34,312 nt of DNA. Source: Gammaproteobacteria bacterium (GTDB lineage Bacteria > Pseudomonadota > Gammaproteobacteria > Steroidobacterales > XN24). The stretch covers positions 1 to 34,312 of the forward strand of contig JARFQW010000003.1 of assembly GCA_029287575.1 (NCBI GenBank), read 5' to 3'. This document shows, in pieces, positions 33,953 to 34,312 of the stretch. The translations under genes were made by a program, and so were the position numbers. Each line of letters starts with the position of its first letter. Position 1 is the first letter of the stretch. Under the pieces are notes generated by a model. That model ran no database searches. It saw only the letters and a list, made by a program, of their open reading frames with translations, and was not told the DNA's origin.

Positions 33953-34312
33953 CTATCGGGATTCCTCGTACGGTGCCGATTTTACGAGCCGATCGAGGCC
34001 TTTCAGCGTACCAAGCAGACGTTTCATTCGATCGAGGGGCCACGCATTGGGCCCGTCACTGAGCGCCTTGTCCGGATCGGGATGGGTCTCCATGAACAAT
34101 CCCGACACGCCGACGGCGACGGCTGCCCGCGACAGGACCGGGACGAATTCCCTCTGCCCACCGGAAGCGGTCCCCTTGCCGCCCGGAAGCTGCACCGAAT
34201 GAGTCGCGTCGAACACGACCGGCGCGCCGGTCTCGCGCATGACCGCCAGAGAGCGCATGTCCGAAACGAGGTTGTTGTAACCGAAGGAAAATCCGCGTTC
34301 GCAGACCATGAT
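33953..34312 (-). CDS. kdsA: 3-deoxy-8-phosphooctulonate synthase, C-terminal part cut by window edge
   Basis: The right edge cuts this gene; 119 codons and the stop TAG remain. The sequence reads [19 protein letters not shown], then [40 protein letters not shown] and [18 protein letters not shown], all diagnostic of KdsA, which makes KDO 8-phosphate for lipopolysaccharide. The Met that opens the visible frame is internal, not the start. eno follows after 35 bases; the order kdsA-eno-ftsB is conserved in gammaproteobacteria. Confidence 0.97.
   Translation of the reverse strand: MMVCERGFSFGYNNLVSDMRSLAVMRETGAPVVFDATHSVQLPGGKGTASGGQREFVPVLSRAAVAVGVSGLFMETHPDPDKALSDGPNAWPLDRMKRLLGTLKGLDRLVKSAPYEESR

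Overview
This window is a dense, high-GC housekeeping stretch of a gammaproteobacterial chromosome. The protein sequences and gene order (rpoE-rseABC, lepA-lepB-DUF4845-rnc-era-recO-pdxJ-acpS, sdhCDAB-sdhE-ygfX, recJ-prfB-lysS, surE-pcm-yqaA-nlpD-rpoS, kdsA-eno-ftsB-ispD-ispF-truD) resemble Pseudomonas and the Chromatiales/Ectothiorhodospiraceae-like lineages; genus cannot be fixed from the sequence alone. Coding density is very high, with many genes starting inside the stop codon of the gene before.

Layout. (1) Positions 16910 down to 1 carry 24 genes all on the minus strand. First come a small SDHAF4-like assembly-factor gene and sdhC-D-A-B-E-ygfX (complex II and its assembly). Next is the envelope-stress sigma factor rpoE with rseA-rseB-rseC, preceded by a recognisable sigma-E type promoter. 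A glutaredoxin-like gene leads into lepA-lepB-DUF4845-rnc-era-recO-pdxJ-acpS, then a PolB-like exonuclease, rlmD, a CYTH protein and an L,D-transpeptidase cut by the left edge. (2) 16959-20704, plus strand: cardiolipin synthase, ygfZ, and a secreted protein with two GX2H motifs of the Tiki/TraB/EreA/ChaN kind. (3) 20830-25284, minus: recJ-prfB-lysS, with prfB carrying the classical autoregulatory +1 frameshift. (4) 25306-25695, plus: an Mth938-like gene. (5) 25735-29502, minus: surE-pcm-yqaA-nlpD-rpoS. (6) 29564-30097, plus: an Smr-domain gene whose 3' end overlaps truD tail to tail. (7) 30076-34312, minus: kdsA (cut by the right edge)-eno-ftsB-ispD-ispF-truD.

How the genes work together. The clusters pair enzymes with their maturation factors: SDH with SdhE and an SDHAF4-like protein, sigma-E with its anti-sigma and RseB, RF2 with its own frameshift control. 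I found no CRISPR array, mobile element, rRNA or tRNA gene, and no clearly new defence or metabolic system. The less ordinary items are the 59-codon SDHAF4 homologue beside SdhE in one SDH locus, the secreted Tiki-like protein, the pilin-like N-terminus of the DUF4845 protein, the ambiguous ygfX start, the chain of GTGA/ATGA junctions, and the smr/truD antisense overlap.
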